A stretch of DNA of 64,000 nt from Rossellomorea marisflavi (lineage in GTDB: Bacteria > Bacillota > Bacilli > Bacillales > Bacillaceae_B): positions 33,580 through 97,579 of the forward strand of contig NZ_LGUE01000003.1 of the NCBI RefSeq assembly GCF_001274775.1. The letters run 5' to 3'. The position numbers and the translations under genes were made by a program. Positions 53,781 through 62,957 of this stretch are shown here, piece by piece. Numbering within the stretch: position 1 is the stretch's first letter; every line of letters begins with the position of its first letter. The notes under the pieces were generated by a model. It was given only the letters and a program-made list of their open reading frames with translations, was not told the DNA's origin and did not search any database.

Positions 53781-54566
53781 ATGAGGTTACTGCTCATCAG
53801 CTTGACGCTGTCTTTTTCTTTGACAACGACGGGGCTTGCGAGGGACATCCTGCCCTTGCCTGCCCATAAAAAGGAACTGGCCATCGTGATCGATGACCTT
53901 GGGAACGATATGGAGGGAACGAAAGATATCCTTGATACAGAAGCGACGCTGACGATTGCTGTCATGCCGTTCCTGCCGTCCACAAAAAAGGATGCCGAAC
54001 AGGCTCATGCGAAAGGCCATGAAGTGATCCTCCATATGCCGATGGAGCCGGTGACAGGGAAGGCAAGCTGGCTTGGGCCCGGGGCGTTGACAACAGACCT
54101 GTCGGATGATGAAATCCGAAGCCGTGTGGAGAAAGCGATCCAAGATGTCCCGCATGCCGTGGGGATGAATCATCATATGGGTTCGAAGGTGACAGCCGAT
54201 GAACGCATCATGCGGATCGTCCTCGAAGTATGCAAAACGCACGGCATGTTTTATCTCGACAGCAAAACAACGGGTAAGAGCGTCATCCCGAAGCTTGCTG
54301 ACGAACTGAAGGTGCCTTATCTCGAGAACGGTCTCTTTTTCGATGATGTCTACACGAAGGAGCACATCGGACAGCAGGCGACGAAACTGGCCGCAAAACT
54401 TGAAAAAGACGACAGCATGGTAGCCATCGGTCACGTCGGTGTAACGGGTACGATGATTGCATCGATGCTGAAGGACTTCATTCCTGTCTACGAAAAAGAA
54501 GCCAATATTGTCCCATTATCCGACCTTATTCCGGAGTATCACTTGATTGATGAAAGCATGCCATGA
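53781..54566 (+). CDS. Divergent polysaccharide deacetylase (YibQ-like)
   Basis: A 261-residue exported protein with a signal peptide (about residues 1-20, cleavage near GLA-RD). The rest is the NodB-like beta/alpha barrel of the divergent polysaccharide deacetylase family: AIVIDDLGNDMEGT near the N-terminus, EVILHMPMEP, GMNHHMGSKVTADE (His-His metal-binding pair) and MVAIGHVG. YibQ proteins are thought to work on the cell wall or on surface glycans; the exact substrate is unknown. Confidence 0.85.
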   Translation: MRLLLISLTLSFSLTTTGLARDILPLPAHKKELAIVIDDLGNDMEGTKDILDTEATLTIAVMPFLPSTKKDAEQAHAKGHEVILHMPMEPVTGKASWLGPGALTTDLSDDEIRSRVEKAIQDVPHAVGMNHHMGSKVTADERIMRIVLEVCKTHGMFYLDSKTTGKSVIPKLADELKVPYLENGLFFDDVYTKEHIGQQATKLAAKLEKDDSMVAIGHVGVTGTMIASMLKDFIPVYEKEANIVPLSDLIPEYHLIDESMP

Positions 54567-54612
54567 GTTGTATGCTGATAGGTGATGAATAATCGGAAGG
54601 AGTGTCGATCAC

Positions 54613-55368
54613 ATGAAAATGGCTATTGTGACCGGAGCAACAAGGGGACTGGGCGAAGCGATCGCTTCTGGCCTGGTGAAAAAAGGGGTCGGTCTTATCA
54701 ACATATCCCGTCGAGATAATGAAAACCTGAAGGCCATGGCCGCGGATGCAGGTGTGGCTTATTCCTTCCATCCGTGTGATTTGACGTCTGCTGCCGACAC
54801 GGAACAGGTATTCCGGGAAGTAGGGGCAAGCGTGTTTTCAAGCGGAGCCGACATGATTTATGTAATTCAGAATGCCGGCTTGGTCACCCCCATCAATCCG
54901 TCCGGACAAGTGGATGCCGGGAGCTTGGAAGCGAGTGTGCACGTGAATCTCCTTGCTCCCATGATCGTCCTCAATGAGATGATCTCCGCGTCTGCGGGCA
55001 AATCTGCACAGATGCTGATCGTCAATGTCAGTTCAGGAGCAGGCAGCCGGCCCGTGTATGGTTGGAGTACGTACTGCTCCACCAAGGCAGGACTCAATAT
55101 GCTGACGGAAACCGTGAGCCTGGAGCTATCGACTTCAGGACGCGATCATAAGGTCATTTCCTTCAGCCCGGGTGTCATGGATACGGATATGCAGGGAGAA
55201 ATCCGTTCCTCATCACAGCAAGCTTTTGTAGAAGTAGAGAAGTTCAAACGCTACAAGGAAGAGGGGACCCTTCGCAGCGCTAAGACGGTGGCGGATGCAC
55301 TGGTGAATCTGATCACGGAAACAGAAGTGGAAAGCGGTAACCTTTATCACATCAATGATCTTGTATGA
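54613..55368 (+). CDS. SDR-family oxidoreductase (YueD/sepiapterin-reductase-like)
   Basis: A 251-residue short-chain dehydrogenase: TGATRGLGEAI cofactor motif, NAG in VIQNAGLV, catalytic Ser in NVSSGAGSRP and YxxxK as YCSTKAG. Its closest known layout is B. subtilis YueD, an NADPH-dependent benzil reductase of the sepiapterin reductase type. The physiological substrate is unknown. A strong terminator follows. Confidence 0.85.
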   Translation: MKMAIVTGATRGLGEAIASGLVKKGVGLINISRRDNENLKAMAADAGVAYSFHPCDLTSAADTEQVFREVGASVFSSGADMIYVIQNAGLVTPINPSGQVDAGSLEASVHVNLLAPMIVLNEMISASAGKSAQMLIVNVSSGAGSRPVYGWSTYCSTKAGLNMLTETVSLELSTSGRDHKVISFSPGVMDTDMQGEIRSSSQQAFVEVEKFKRYKEEGTLRSAKTVADALVNLITETEVESGNLYHINDLV

Positions 55369-55376
55369 TTGGACAC

Positions 55377-55422
55377 AAAAAAGCCCCGGGCTCTGGTCGA
55401 TACCAGCATCCCGGGGCTTTTC
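55377..55422. terminator. Bidirectional terminator between SDR and NhaC genes
   Basis: AAAAAAGCCCCGGG and CCCGGGGCTTTT form a strong stem (with an inner CTGGT/ACCAG helix) between convergent genes. Confidence 0.88.
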
Positions 55423-55430
55423 CCATTGAA

Positions 55431-56747
55431 TTATGATCGTACCGGCTCTGTAGAATGAGCTTTCCTGCGGGTGAAACGAGGCAGGGCGAATTTGATCGCC
55501 ACCAGGCCACAAATGGCCGTCAAAATCGGGTAGAATGCATACGGAAGGATGCTCAGTGGCGAAATGCCGGCTGTTTCTGCTACGAGAAGCATCTGGGCAC
55601 CGTATGGAATCAGACCCTGGACGGCACATGAGAAGATATCGAGGATACTCGCTGTCTTCCGGTTGTCCACTCCGTATTCATCACTGATTGATTTGGCAAG
55701 GGGCCCGGCAATGATGATGGAGATGGTATTATTGGCCGTGCACAGGTTCGTGGAAGCCACGAGTCCTGCGGTGGAGTATTGTGCACCTTTGGTTGAACCG
55801 ACCTTCCTGGTCACAAGATAGAGAAGCGCCTGGATCCCACCATTGTGACGGATCAGTTCCACCACTCCACCGATCAGGATGGATAGGAAGGCGATCTCGC
55901 CCATGCCGAGCATACCATCGGCGATGCTGCCGAAATAGCTTGTCGGTGTGAAGCTTCCGTCGATGAAGCCGATGATTCCTGAAAGCAGGATGCCGCCGAA
56001 TAAGACGGCAAATACGTTCAATCCAGACAGGGCGCCGATGATGACAGCAAGATACGGAAGGATCTTCACGATGGAATAACTTCCGGCGTCGACGGATGTC
56101 TGGTTGCCGAGCGTCACGAAGAACAGGGCAATGATGGTGATGATGGCAGCAGGCAGGACGATGAAGAAATTGACTTTGAACTTATCTTTCATCTCCGTTT
56201 TCTGCGTACGGACCGCCGCGATGGTCGTATCCGAAATAAAGGACAGATTGTCACCGAACATGGCTCCACCGACAACGGTCGCCATGGCTAGAGGAAGGGA
56301 GATATCCGTTCCTGAGCTGATTCCTACACCGATAGGGGCAAGGGCCGCAATGGTTCCCATGGAAGTCCCCATGGCCAGTGAGATGAAGGCGGCGATCACA
56401 AACAGTCCGACAATCAAGAGATTTTCCGGAATGACGGATAGGGCGAAGTTGACCGTTGAATCAACGGCACCCATTTTTTCAGCCACACCTGAGAAAGCGC
56501 CAGCCGATAAGAAGATCAAGACCATGATCATGATATCGAGGTTACCCGCTCCTTTGGCGAAGCGTTCAACCTTCACATTGAGACTGTCCTTCCGGTTCAT
56601 GGCCAGGGCCACGACAGAAGCGATGATGATCGCCACGAGTACGGGGAAGGAATAGAAGTCCCCTGAAATGATACCTGCCCCGAGGAACAGGGCAACGAAT
56701 ATGAGTAATGGTAATAATGCCAGTAGATTGCCTTTTTCCTGATTCAT
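55431..56747 (-). CDS. NhaC-family transporter, probable methionine transporter (MetT-like)
   Basis: A 438-residue membrane protein with 11 or 12 helices, of the NhaC Na+/H+ antiporter superfamily (ALAPIGVGISSGTDISLPLAMATVVGGAMFGDN-type segment near residue 155, STAGLVASTNLCTANNTISII near 335). It follows a SAM-I riboswitch with terminator, so it is expressed when S-adenosylmethionine is low. S-box-controlled NhaC proteins have been proposed as methionine transporters (MetT), and that is the best guess here rather than pH homeostasis. The start at 56747 follows AAAAGGAG. Confidence 0.82.
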   Translation of the reverse strand: MNQEKGNLLALLPLLIFVALFLGAGIISGDFYSFPVLVAIIIASVVALAMNRKDSLNVKVERFAKGAGNLDIMIMVLIFLSAGAFSGVAEKMGAVDSTVNFALSVIPENLLIVGLFVIAAFISLAMGTSMGTIAALAPIGVGISSGTDISLPLAMATVVGGAMFGDNLSFISDTTIAAVRTQKTEMKDKFKVNFFIVLPAAIITIIALFFVTLGNQTSVDAGSYSIVKILPYLAVIIGALSGLNVFAVLFGGILLSGIIGFIDGSFTPTSYFGSIADGMLGMGEIAFLSILIGGVVELIRHNGGIQALLYLVTRKVGSTKGAQYSTAGLVASTNLCTANNTISIIIAGPLAKSISDEYGVDNRKTASILDIFSCAVQGLIPYGAQMLLVAETAGISPLSILPYAFYPILTAICGLVAIKFALPRFTRRKAHSTEPVRS

Positions 56748-56786
56748 GTTGTGCACTCCTTTTAGATGATATGTTTCGCATAAAAT

Positions 56787-56942
56787 AAAAAACCTCTTCA
56801 AATAAGAAGAGGTTTCATGAAAACGAAACACCCTTCTTATCTTTCAAGCCGGTGGCTTGCTGGATGTGGCACAGCACTCGTTTGGACGAGTCCGCTGCCG
56901 AGACATCATAGGGCCAGTCCCTCCGTCTCTCTGGATAAGAAG
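56787..56942 (-). promoter_or_regulatory. SAM-I (S-box) riboswitch with terminator
   Basis: On the minus strand a 110-nt aptamer (56833-56942) opens with CTTCTTATCCAGAGAGACGG, contains GGAGGGACTGGCCCTATGA and CGGCAGCG..GTGCCACATCCAGC, and closes with GATAAGAAG as the P1 partner of the first nine bases. These are the conserved S-box elements. A terminator follows (AACCTCTTC/GAAGAGGTT, then T-run; 56791-56814), and its left arm extended by CTTATT can pair with the P1 3' strand to form the antiterminator. The remaining 56943-57160 holds no gene. Confidence 0.93.
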
Positions 56943-57160
56943 ATTTTACGTTATGCAGTTATGTTTAAGATACTTACATACTTTAATGGGTTTCATCCTA
57001 AATGTCAAACGGGAAAATTTTCATCCTTATCAAGCAAACGCATTCATATTCTGGAGATGAACACAGTTAGTATTGTAACTGGAATAAATCAGATGCTATA
57101 ATCAATTAATGGAAAAATAAGGGGGTTGGAAGCCCTCGGCACAACAGGAGAGGTGACCGT

Positions 57161-57763
57161 ATGAAGAAGCGATATTGGCTGCTGGCATTGAGTATGTGTC
57201 TGTTACTGGTGGGGTGTTCTCAAGGGAAGGGAAATGGTTCATCGAAGTTGACGTTGGAACCGTATGACCTGAGTGATAAGGAAGAAAAGGTGGTTGCCGC
57301 TACAGGGAGAGGTTCCATGTTCTTCTTTACCCTGGATGGAACCCTGGCGAAGGATATGGATCTTGAAAGGACCATAGAAGTGTATGAAAAAGGGAAGCTC
57401 GTAAGCGATGAGCCGTTTCAATACGACGAAGAAGCGAAAAAATATAAACACTCCCTGAACTCCTTCGGCATGGAAAGCTCGGAAAAGGATCTGAAGATCT
57501 TTAATGGGAGCGAGGGCGCCTTCATCACTATGGACGAAGACCCCATACCAGAAGAAAGTGGAAGTAGTGCATCCTCCTTGTTAACAGAGAAAGTGGAGCT
57601 CAAGAAAGATAAGCCTGTGTATATTTACGGAATGGCTACTTCTAAAAACAACGGGGATTCCGTAGGTATTGGATTGGAAGATGGGAAACCTGTCGGTAGC
57701 TTCAAAAAGTCCGACAAGGCCTATATCTATAAAATCACCCTGGTGGACCGTAAATCTGAATAA
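57161..57763 (+). CDS. Hypothetical lipoprotein
   Basis: A 200-residue protein with a clear lipoprotein signal (lipobox LVGC, Cys about residue 19), followed by a Gly/Ser linker and a roughly 165-residue extracellular part with alternating beta strands and charged turns. No known domain is recognised. The Shine-Dalgarno is AGGAGAGG. It stands alone between the S-box leader (opposite strand) and the DUF2187 gene. It is probably surface-exposed, but no function can be assigned. Confidence 0.75.
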   Translation: MKKRYWLLALSMCLLLVGCSQGKGNGSSKLTLEPYDLSDKEEKVVAATGRGSMFFFTLDGTLAKDMDLERTIEVYEKGKLVSDEPFQYDEEAKKYKHSLNSFGMESSEKDLKIFNGSEGAFITMDEDPIPEESGSSASSLLTEKVELKKDKPVYIYGMATSKNNGDSVGIGLEDGKPVGSFKKSDKAYIYKITLVDRKSE

Positions 57764-57890
57764 TTTTCAGAATAAAGATTATTTTATTAGGATAATAGGT
57801 TTTAAATCTTTTGACTGGTGGTACAAGAAAGATATATATCACATATAGGATTCGAGCGTTAACAACTTTCATGTAAAAGGGGAGTCTATT

Positions 57891-58163
57891 ATGGATAATA
57901 CCTTCGTCTACTCAAAAGAATATGCCAACCTTGGCGACATTATAGAATTCAAAAGGAAAAAGCACGTCCTGCAAGGCGTCGTGACGACCCTCAGGGAGAA
58001 CACGGTGATCGTGCGCATGGATAAGGAGTCAGCGATGAAGCTTGACCTTCCCGATGATCAAACCGTGGTTGCCCATAAGAACTATGCCGTCATCGAGCGT
58101 GCAGAAAACGGTACGAATCCGGTCTTCGTCTACGATGGCTGGAACAGTGCGCTGAAGGCGTAA
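57891..58163 (+). CDS. DUF2187 (YkvS-like) protein
   Basis: A 90-residue protein matching DUF2187: GDIIEFKRKKHVLQGVVTTLRENTVIVRM reads as a small SH3-like beta-barrel of about 60 residues, followed by a short C-terminal tail. Members are conserved in Bacillus (YkvS) and have no known function. It has its own ribosome binding site AAGGGGAG and terminator, so it is probably monocistronic. Confidence 0.8.
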   Translation: MDNTFVYSKEYANLGDIIEFKRKKHVLQGVVTTLRENTVIVRMDKESAMKLDLPDDQTVVAHKNYAVIERAENGTNPVFVYDGWNSALKA

Positions 58164-58175
58164 ATAGTATATAAG

Positions 58176-58217
58176 AAAAATCCCCCGGCGCTAAAATGGG
58201 CGTCCGGGGGATTTTTT
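58176..58217 (+). terminator. Terminator of the DUF2187 gene
   Basis: AAATCCCCCGG and TCCGGGGGATTTTTT form a GC-rich stem followed by six T. Confidence 0.88.
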
Positions 58218-58286
58218 GAGTTGTTCAGGTGATAAGGTGAAGCATGCAGAAAGATGGCTGTGCAGGTGGTTCACCTTCGCCCCGGT

Positions 58287-58541
58287 TCATCTCCGGTTTG
58301 CGTACTCCCTCACCATTTCTTCCGTCACGGTCTTGCGCTGGGGTACGACGCCCTGCCTTGCAAGGGCATTGATGTCCTGGGTGATGTGATTGATGCGGTC
58401 GGTGGTGAATGGCTTTCCGGCTTCGCATAATGTAAGGGCTTCTTCGATGGCCTGTTCCCTCGATTCATCAAGCTTCATGAACTCCTTCACGAGGCTGTGC
58501 TGCTTGCTTGAATGCTTTGTGATGTCCTTGTGTACGCTCAT
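58287..58541 (-). CDS. DUF2533 (YpbS-like) protein
   Basis: An 84-residue, mostly helical, charged protein. The opening MSVHKDITKHSSKQHSLVKEF and the later EEALTLCEAGKPFTTDRINHIT fit the small Bacillus family DUF2533 (B. subtilis YpbS); the assignment is from memory. No function is known. Its ribosome binding site is AAAGAGGGATGAGGG. It lies 65 bp downstream of the cardiolipin synthase gene on the same strand. Confidence 0.7.
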   Translation of the reverse strand: MSVHKDITKHSSKQHSLVKEFMKLDESREQAIEEALTLCEAGKPFTTDRINHITQDINALARQGVVPQRKTVTEEMVREYANRR

Positions 58542-58606
58542 GCCCTCATCCCTCTTTCGATTGGTATATGTCTCATTATGCTTGTTTTTCGCAGCGGTGG
58601 CAATGG

Positions 58607-60055
58607 TTACAGGATGGGGGAGAGGAGCCGGGATATGGACTCTTTGAATTTGATCATGAGAGGTCGGCGGTGATAGTCCTCGAGGGTCAATTCCCTGCTC
58701 AATTTCCTGTCTTCCATGAAGGAGCGGCTGAGCTCCCGTGACAGTTTCCGGTCATACAGGAAGGCGTTCACTTCGAAATTCAGGCGGAAGCTCCTCACGT
58801 CGATATTGGCTGTGCCGACCGATGAAAGTTCATCATCCACGACGATCGTCTTCGCGTGGATGAAGCCGTTATCGTAGATGAAGATCCTTGCCCCCGCCTT
58901 CAATAATTCCCCCACATACGAGTAGGTCGCCCAGTAAACGAACATGTGATCTGGCTTGTTCGGGATCATGATCCGGACGTCCTTCCCGGTCAGTGCAGCG
59001 ATCCGAAGCGAATCGAGGAGGCTTTCATCCGGGATGAAATAGGGCGTCTGGATGTAGATCGAGTGCTTGGCCGATGAGATCATCTTCAAGTATCCGTTTT
59101 TGATCTGCTCCCATTCTGAATCAGGGCCGGAGGTGACGATCTGGATACCCGTCGAGCCGCTGAAGGAAGCGGTCGGGAAGTATTTTCCCTCATATGAGAT
59201 CTTCCTTGACTTTGTGGCCTGGTTCCAGTCCAGGATGAATCGTGTCTGCATGGCGAGGGAGGCACTGCCGATCACCCGGAGATGCGTGTCCCTCCAGTAG
59301 CCGAACTTTGGATCCAAGCCGAGGTATTCATCGCCGACGTTGAAGCCGCCCACGTACCCTACCTTCCCGTCGATGATGACGAGTTTGCGGTGATTCCGGT
59401 AGTTGAGGCGCAGGTTCACAAACGGGATCTTCGACGGGAAGAAGACCGCGACTTCCCCTCCCACTGCCGTCAGATGCCTGAAGAAACGGGGCCTTGTCCG
59501 TCTTGAGCCCATCTCATCATAAAGGATGCGGACTTCAATGCCCTGTTTTGCCTTCTCGATGAGCTTATCCACGATTTTTTTGCCGAGCTGATCTTTTTTG
59601 AAGATATAATATTGAATATGAATATGGCTCCTTGCCTGTTCGATGTCGCGCAAGAGGGCTTCGAACTTCTCCTGCCCGTCTGTATAGACCGTAACATCAT
59701 TGTCCTGGGTCAGCAGGGCGTCATTGTTGATGAGATGCATATAGATGAGGTCCTGATGGGGAGAAATTTCTCTGTGCCTGAAAGGGAGGGATTGTTCCCT
59801 CAGAGATCGGGTCTGTTCGATCAAGAGGTCCTCGATCCCGATCTTTTTGATTCCTTCCCAGTCGAAGAGGCGTTTCCTGGTCATGTTTTGTCCGAAAATC
59901 AAATAAAGGATGAAGCCGAGATACGGAATATAAAAGAGAACCATGAGCCAAGCCCATGTCGCCCCGGCATTTCTCCTTTCAAGGAAGACGATGATGGAAG
60001 CGAGCACCAGGTTGAAGAAGAATAAAACCCCTAAGAGGATGGAAAGAATGTGCAT
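58607..60055 (-). CDS. cls: Cardiolipin synthase
   Basis: Joins two phosphatidylglycerols to cardiolipin and glycerol at the membrane. A 482-residue phospholipase-D-superfamily protein with two N-terminal membrane helices (about residues 3-24 and 34-55) and two HKD motifs: HRKLVIIDGKVGYVGGFN (near residue 215) and HAKTIVVDDELSSVGTAN (near residue 395). Length is typical for Bacillus ClsA/YwnE-type enzymes. The ATG at 60055 follows AAAGGAG; the ATG at 60073 lies upstream of that signal. Confidence 0.94.
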   Translation of the reverse strand: MHILSILLGVLFFFNLVLASIIVFLERRNAGATWAWLMVLFYIPYLGFILYLIFGQNMTRKRLFDWEGIKKIGIEDLLIEQTRSLREQSLPFRHREISPHQDLIYMHLINNDALLTQDNDVTVYTDGQEKFEALLRDIEQARSHIHIQYYIFKKDQLGKKIVDKLIEKAKQGIEVRILYDEMGSRRTRPRFFRHLTAVGGEVAVFFPSKIPFVNLRLNYRNHRKLVIIDGKVGYVGGFNVGDEYLGLDPKFGYWRDTHLRVIGSASLAMQTRFILDWNQATKSRKISYEGKYFPTASFSGSTGIQIVTSGPDSEWEQIKNGYLKMISSAKHSIYIQTPYFIPDESLLDSLRIAALTGKDVRIMIPNKPDHMFVYWATYSYVGELLKAGARIFIYDNGFIHAKTIVVDDELSSVGTANIDVRSFRLNFEVNAFLYDRKLSRELSRSFMEDRKLSRELTLEDYHRRPLMIKFKESISRLLSPIL

Positions 60056-60141
60056 GCTTTTTCTCCTTTTCAAACCAACTAATGGTAATATATTGTAGTG
60101 TACGAGTTATAGTATGTCCGGATCAGAAAGAAGGTGAACAG

Positions 60142-61239
60142 ATGAAGTATGCTTTCATACGGACGATGCTGATGGCGGGTCTCTGGGCGTTTTGGATAAC
60201 AGAAGCGTATACGGGCCTTGAATCCCTTATCACCCTTATCATCCTGTCCGCCTTGTCCATTGCACTGTTCTTCTTGGTGCCGTTGATGAAAATCCCCCAG
60301 ATCAGCTATATGCTTCAGCTGCTTTTGGTGATGGTCGGAACCATCATCACCCATTATACACCACTCATCATGTGGGCCGTCGTGTTCCTGATTCTCATGG
60401 AAGCTGCGGTCACACTGGGGAAGGATCAATTTCGGCAGAGTCTGTTTGCAACGGCCGCCTTCTTGATCGTGGTGGCGATTTATTCTTATCCTATCACTGA
60501 TTATGAAATATGGATCATCGTGGTCTTTTTCCTCTTTTCTACTTATAAGGTAAATGAGGACCGGCTGGAAAGCAAGGAGCAACGGGTGCTCTATGAACAG
60601 TTATTGGGAGAATACAGAAGCCTCAAGCGTCTGCAATTCGTGACGGAGCAACATTCCAAGGCCGAGGAGCGTACCAGGATCGCGCGTGATATCCATGATT
60701 CCGTCGGTCACAAACTGACGGCCCTCCTTATGCAGATCGAGATGCTGTCCATCCAGAATGGGAAGGAAGGATATCGGGATCTAAAGCGTCTTGCCCAAGA
60801 TAGTCTGGAGGAGACGAGGGAAGCAGTAAGAACACTGAAGGATGGGGAACTGTCGGGTATCCAATCCGTCCTCCAGCTTGTCAGGAAGCTAGAATCTGAG
60901 AGTCATATCCAGATCCAGCTCACCACCCGGCAGGGGATCCTCTCCTCAAGGTTTACGAATGAACAGAATGTCGCCCTTTACAGAAGCATCCAAGAGGGTG
61001 TGACGAATGCCATGAGACATGCTCATGTGAGAGAAATACGCGTGACACTCGGAAAGACGGCACAGGGGTACGCAAGTTTGGTCATCGTGAACAATGTGAA
61101 AGATCCGGTCCCGATCAAACCGGGATTCGGCCTGACAAGTATGAGGGAACGACTTGAGAAGATCGGGGGTCGTCTTGACATCCAACAGACCGATCGTGAG
61201 TTCTCTTTGACTATATCATTTCCTATAGAGGAGGCGTAG
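60142..61239 (+). CDS. NarL-type sensor histidine kinase (LnrJ/YfiJ-like)
   Basis: A 365-residue kinase with five or six membrane helices in the first 145 residues and no large extracellular loop. HisKA_3 follows with the phospho-accepting His in RIARDIHDSVGHKL (near residue 188), then HATPase_c (VALYRSIQEGVTNAMRHAHV, GFGLTSMRERLEKIGG). The gene order kinase-regulator-ATPase-permease matches the B. subtilis LnrJK-LnrLMN (YfiJKLMN) linearmycin resistance module, in which the kinase senses polyene-like compounds in the membrane. That is analogy, not proof. The start at 60142 follows AGAAGGTG. Confidence 0.88.
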   Translation: MKYAFIRTMLMAGLWAFWITEAYTGLESLITLIILSALSIALFFLVPLMKIPQISYMLQLLLVMVGTIITHYTPLIMWAVVFLILMEAAVTLGKDQFRQSLFATAAFLIVVAIYSYPITDYEIWIIVVFFLFSTYKVNEDRLESKEQRVLYEQLLGEYRSLKRLQFVTEQHSKAEERTRIARDIHDSVGHKLTALLMQIEMLSIQNGKEGYRDLKRLAQDSLEETREAVRTLKDGELSGIQSVLQLVRKLESESHIQIQLTTRQGILSSRFTNEQNVALYRSIQEGVTNAMRHAHVREIRVTLGKTAQGYASLVIVNNVKDPVPIKPGFGLTSMRERLEKIGGRLDIQQTDREFSLTISFPIEEA

Positions 61240-61243
61240 CCAG

Positions 61244-61876
61244 ATGAAAAGGATCATGATTGTAGAAGATCAAGGCATAGTCCGGCAGGGTTTGAAGATG
61301 ATGATCGAGCAGGATCCCGCCTTTAGGGTGGTCGCTGAAGCCTCTAACGGAAGAGAGGCTTTGGAGAAGATGGACCTCCATGCCTTGGATCTGATCCTGA
61401 TGGATATCAGGATGCCTGAGATGAACGGAATCGATGCGACAAGGGCCATCAAAGCAGGTTGGCCCCAAGTGAAGGTCCTGATGCTTACAACCTTCAACGA
61501 TGACGAATATGCCATGCAGGCGTTGAAGGAAGGGGCCAATGGATTCCTCCTGAAAACCTCGGACGGGGAGCAACTCCTGCACTCTGTCCATAGCTGCCTG
61601 AATGGAGGGATGACCATCCACGATGAAGTAGCGGCGAAAGTGGTCCCCCGCCTTCTTTCCACCCGCAAGGAAACGCCACCGACCCATTCCCTCACGCCGA
61701 GGGAACTGTCCATTACGAAGCTGGTGGGGGAAGGGAAGACCAATAAGGAGATTGCGGATCAGCTTTTCTTATCGGTGGGTACAGTGAAAAATCACATCTC
61801 CCAGATCCTGCAGAAGCTGGAGCTGAGGGATCGCACCCAGCTCGCTATCTATGCAGTGCGGCATGATATCGCCTGA
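61244..61876 (+). CDS. NarL/LuxR-family response regulator (LnrK/YfiK-like)
   Basis: A 210-residue regulator. The receiver has VEDQGIVRQG, the phospho-acceptor Asp in LILMDIRMPEMNG (near residue 54) and the conserved Lys in GFLLKTSD. The C-terminal LuxR-type HTH is LTPRELSITKLVGEGKTNKE..GTVKNHISQIL (about residues 145-195). It follows the kinase gene by 4 bases and probably activates the ABC exporter operon downstream. Confidence 0.92.
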   Translation: MKRIMIVEDQGIVRQGLKMMIEQDPAFRVVAEASNGREALEKMDLHALDLILMDIRMPEMNGIDATRAIKAGWPQVKVLMLTTFNDDEYAMQALKEGANGFLLKTSDGEQLLHSVHSCLNGGMTIHDEVAAKVVPRLLSTRKETPPTHSLTPRELSITKLVGEGKTNKEIADQLFLSVGTVKNHISQILQKLELRDRTQLAIYAVRHDIA

Positions 61877-61877
61877 G

Positions 61878-61901
61878 GCCGGTTATCCGGTCTTTTTTTA
61901 T
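61878..61901 (+). terminator. Weak terminator after the response regulator gene
   Basis: GGCCGG-TTAT-CCGGTC (one G-T pair) followed by seven T. It separates the two-component genes from the ABC exporter, which then needs its own promoter. Confidence 0.6.
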
Positions 61902-62011
61902 GGGAAATATGACGGAGGTCATGGGTGTAGGGGGAAGGTTGTGACAAAGGTAAGTGTAAGGTCCACCCTTTCTCCAATAGAATGAATGTATAAAGAAGGA
62001 GGCGGTTCACT

Positions 62012-62944
62012 ATGTTGGAAGCCGTGGAGCTGACAAAACATTTCAAGAAGAATAAGGTCGTGGACGGATTGAACCTGTTCATCGAGAAGGGAGAAACGGT
62101 CGGATTGCTTGGTCCGAACGGAGCCGGGAAGTCCACGACGATCTCGATGATCTCGACCCTCATCTCACCGACCGATGGAGATGTGAGGTTGAAGAATGAG
62201 AGCGTCCTGAGAGATCCGCAGCCCCTCAGGGAAGTACTCGGTGTCGTCCCTCAGGAAATCGCCCTATACACGGACCTCACGGCAAAGGAGAACCTGGAAT
62301 TCTTCGGGAGGATCAACCATCTGAAAGGGGGCCTTCTGAAGGAACGGGTGACCCAGGTGTTGGACCAGATCGGGCTGACCGAGCGGAAGAACGATATCGT
62401 CAAAACCTTCTCAGGAGGGATGAAAAGGCGGCTGAACATAGGTGTCGCCCTTTTACATGAGCCGGAAATCCTCATCATGGATGAACCGACCGTCGGGATC
62501 GATCCCCAGTCAAGGAGCTATATCCTGGAGCAGGTCAAGAGACTCAATCAGGAGAAGGGCATGACCATCATTTATACGAGTCATTACATGGAGGAAGTGG
62601 AGTTCCTGTGCGACCGGATCTATATCATGGATAAAGGCCATATCATCGCCTCGGGTACAAAAGAGGAGATCAAAAGCATCCTTTCTTCTGAATCCACGAT
62701 TGTGATCAAGCTTGAGAAGATGGTGCCCACCTTCACTGAAGGCCTCTCTGCCATCCCATCCGTCATGAACGTGACGTCTTCAGAGAAGGAAATCGTGATG
62801 GTGATCCCTAAAGAACAGAATCTGTTCAATCAGGTATTCCAGCTCGCTGAGGATACCGGTGCCGTGATCCTGTCCATTGATCGAAAGACCCCGACGCTTG
62901 AGGATGTTTTCCTCCATTTGACCGGTCGGGCATTACGGGATTGA
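62012..62944 (+). CDS. ABC exporter ATP-binding protein (LnrL/YfiL-like)
   Basis: A 310-residue ATPase of the drug/lipid-exporter (DrrA/CcmA) type: Walker A GPNGAGKST near residue 37, signature SGGMKRR, Walker B ILIMDEPTVGID, H-loop YTSHYMEEVE, and a C-terminal extension of about 90 residues as usual in this group. It pairs with the permease that follows 13 bp later. Its position after a NarL-type two-component system suggests induction by a membrane-active compound. Confidence 0.93.
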   Translation: MLEAVELTKHFKKNKVVDGLNLFIEKGETVGLLGPNGAGKSTTISMISTLISPTDGDVRLKNESVLRDPQPLREVLGVVPQEIALYTDLTAKENLEFFGRINHLKGGLLKERVTQVLDQIGLTERKNDIVKTFSGGMKRRLNIGVALLHEPEILIMDEPTVGIDPQSRSYILEQVKRLNQEKGMTIIYTSHYMEEVEFLCDRIYIMDKGHIIASGTKEEIKSILSSESTIVIKLEKMVPTFTEGLSAIPSVMNVTSSEKEIVMVIPKEQNLFNQVFQLAEDTGAVILSIDRKTPTLEDVFLHLTGRALRD

Positions 62945-62957
62945 GGAGGAGTAGAAG

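Noticed and set aside
56817-57101. Plus-strand open frame of 94 codons
   Set aside because: It is the complement of the SAM-I riboswitch and terminator; no ribosome binding site.
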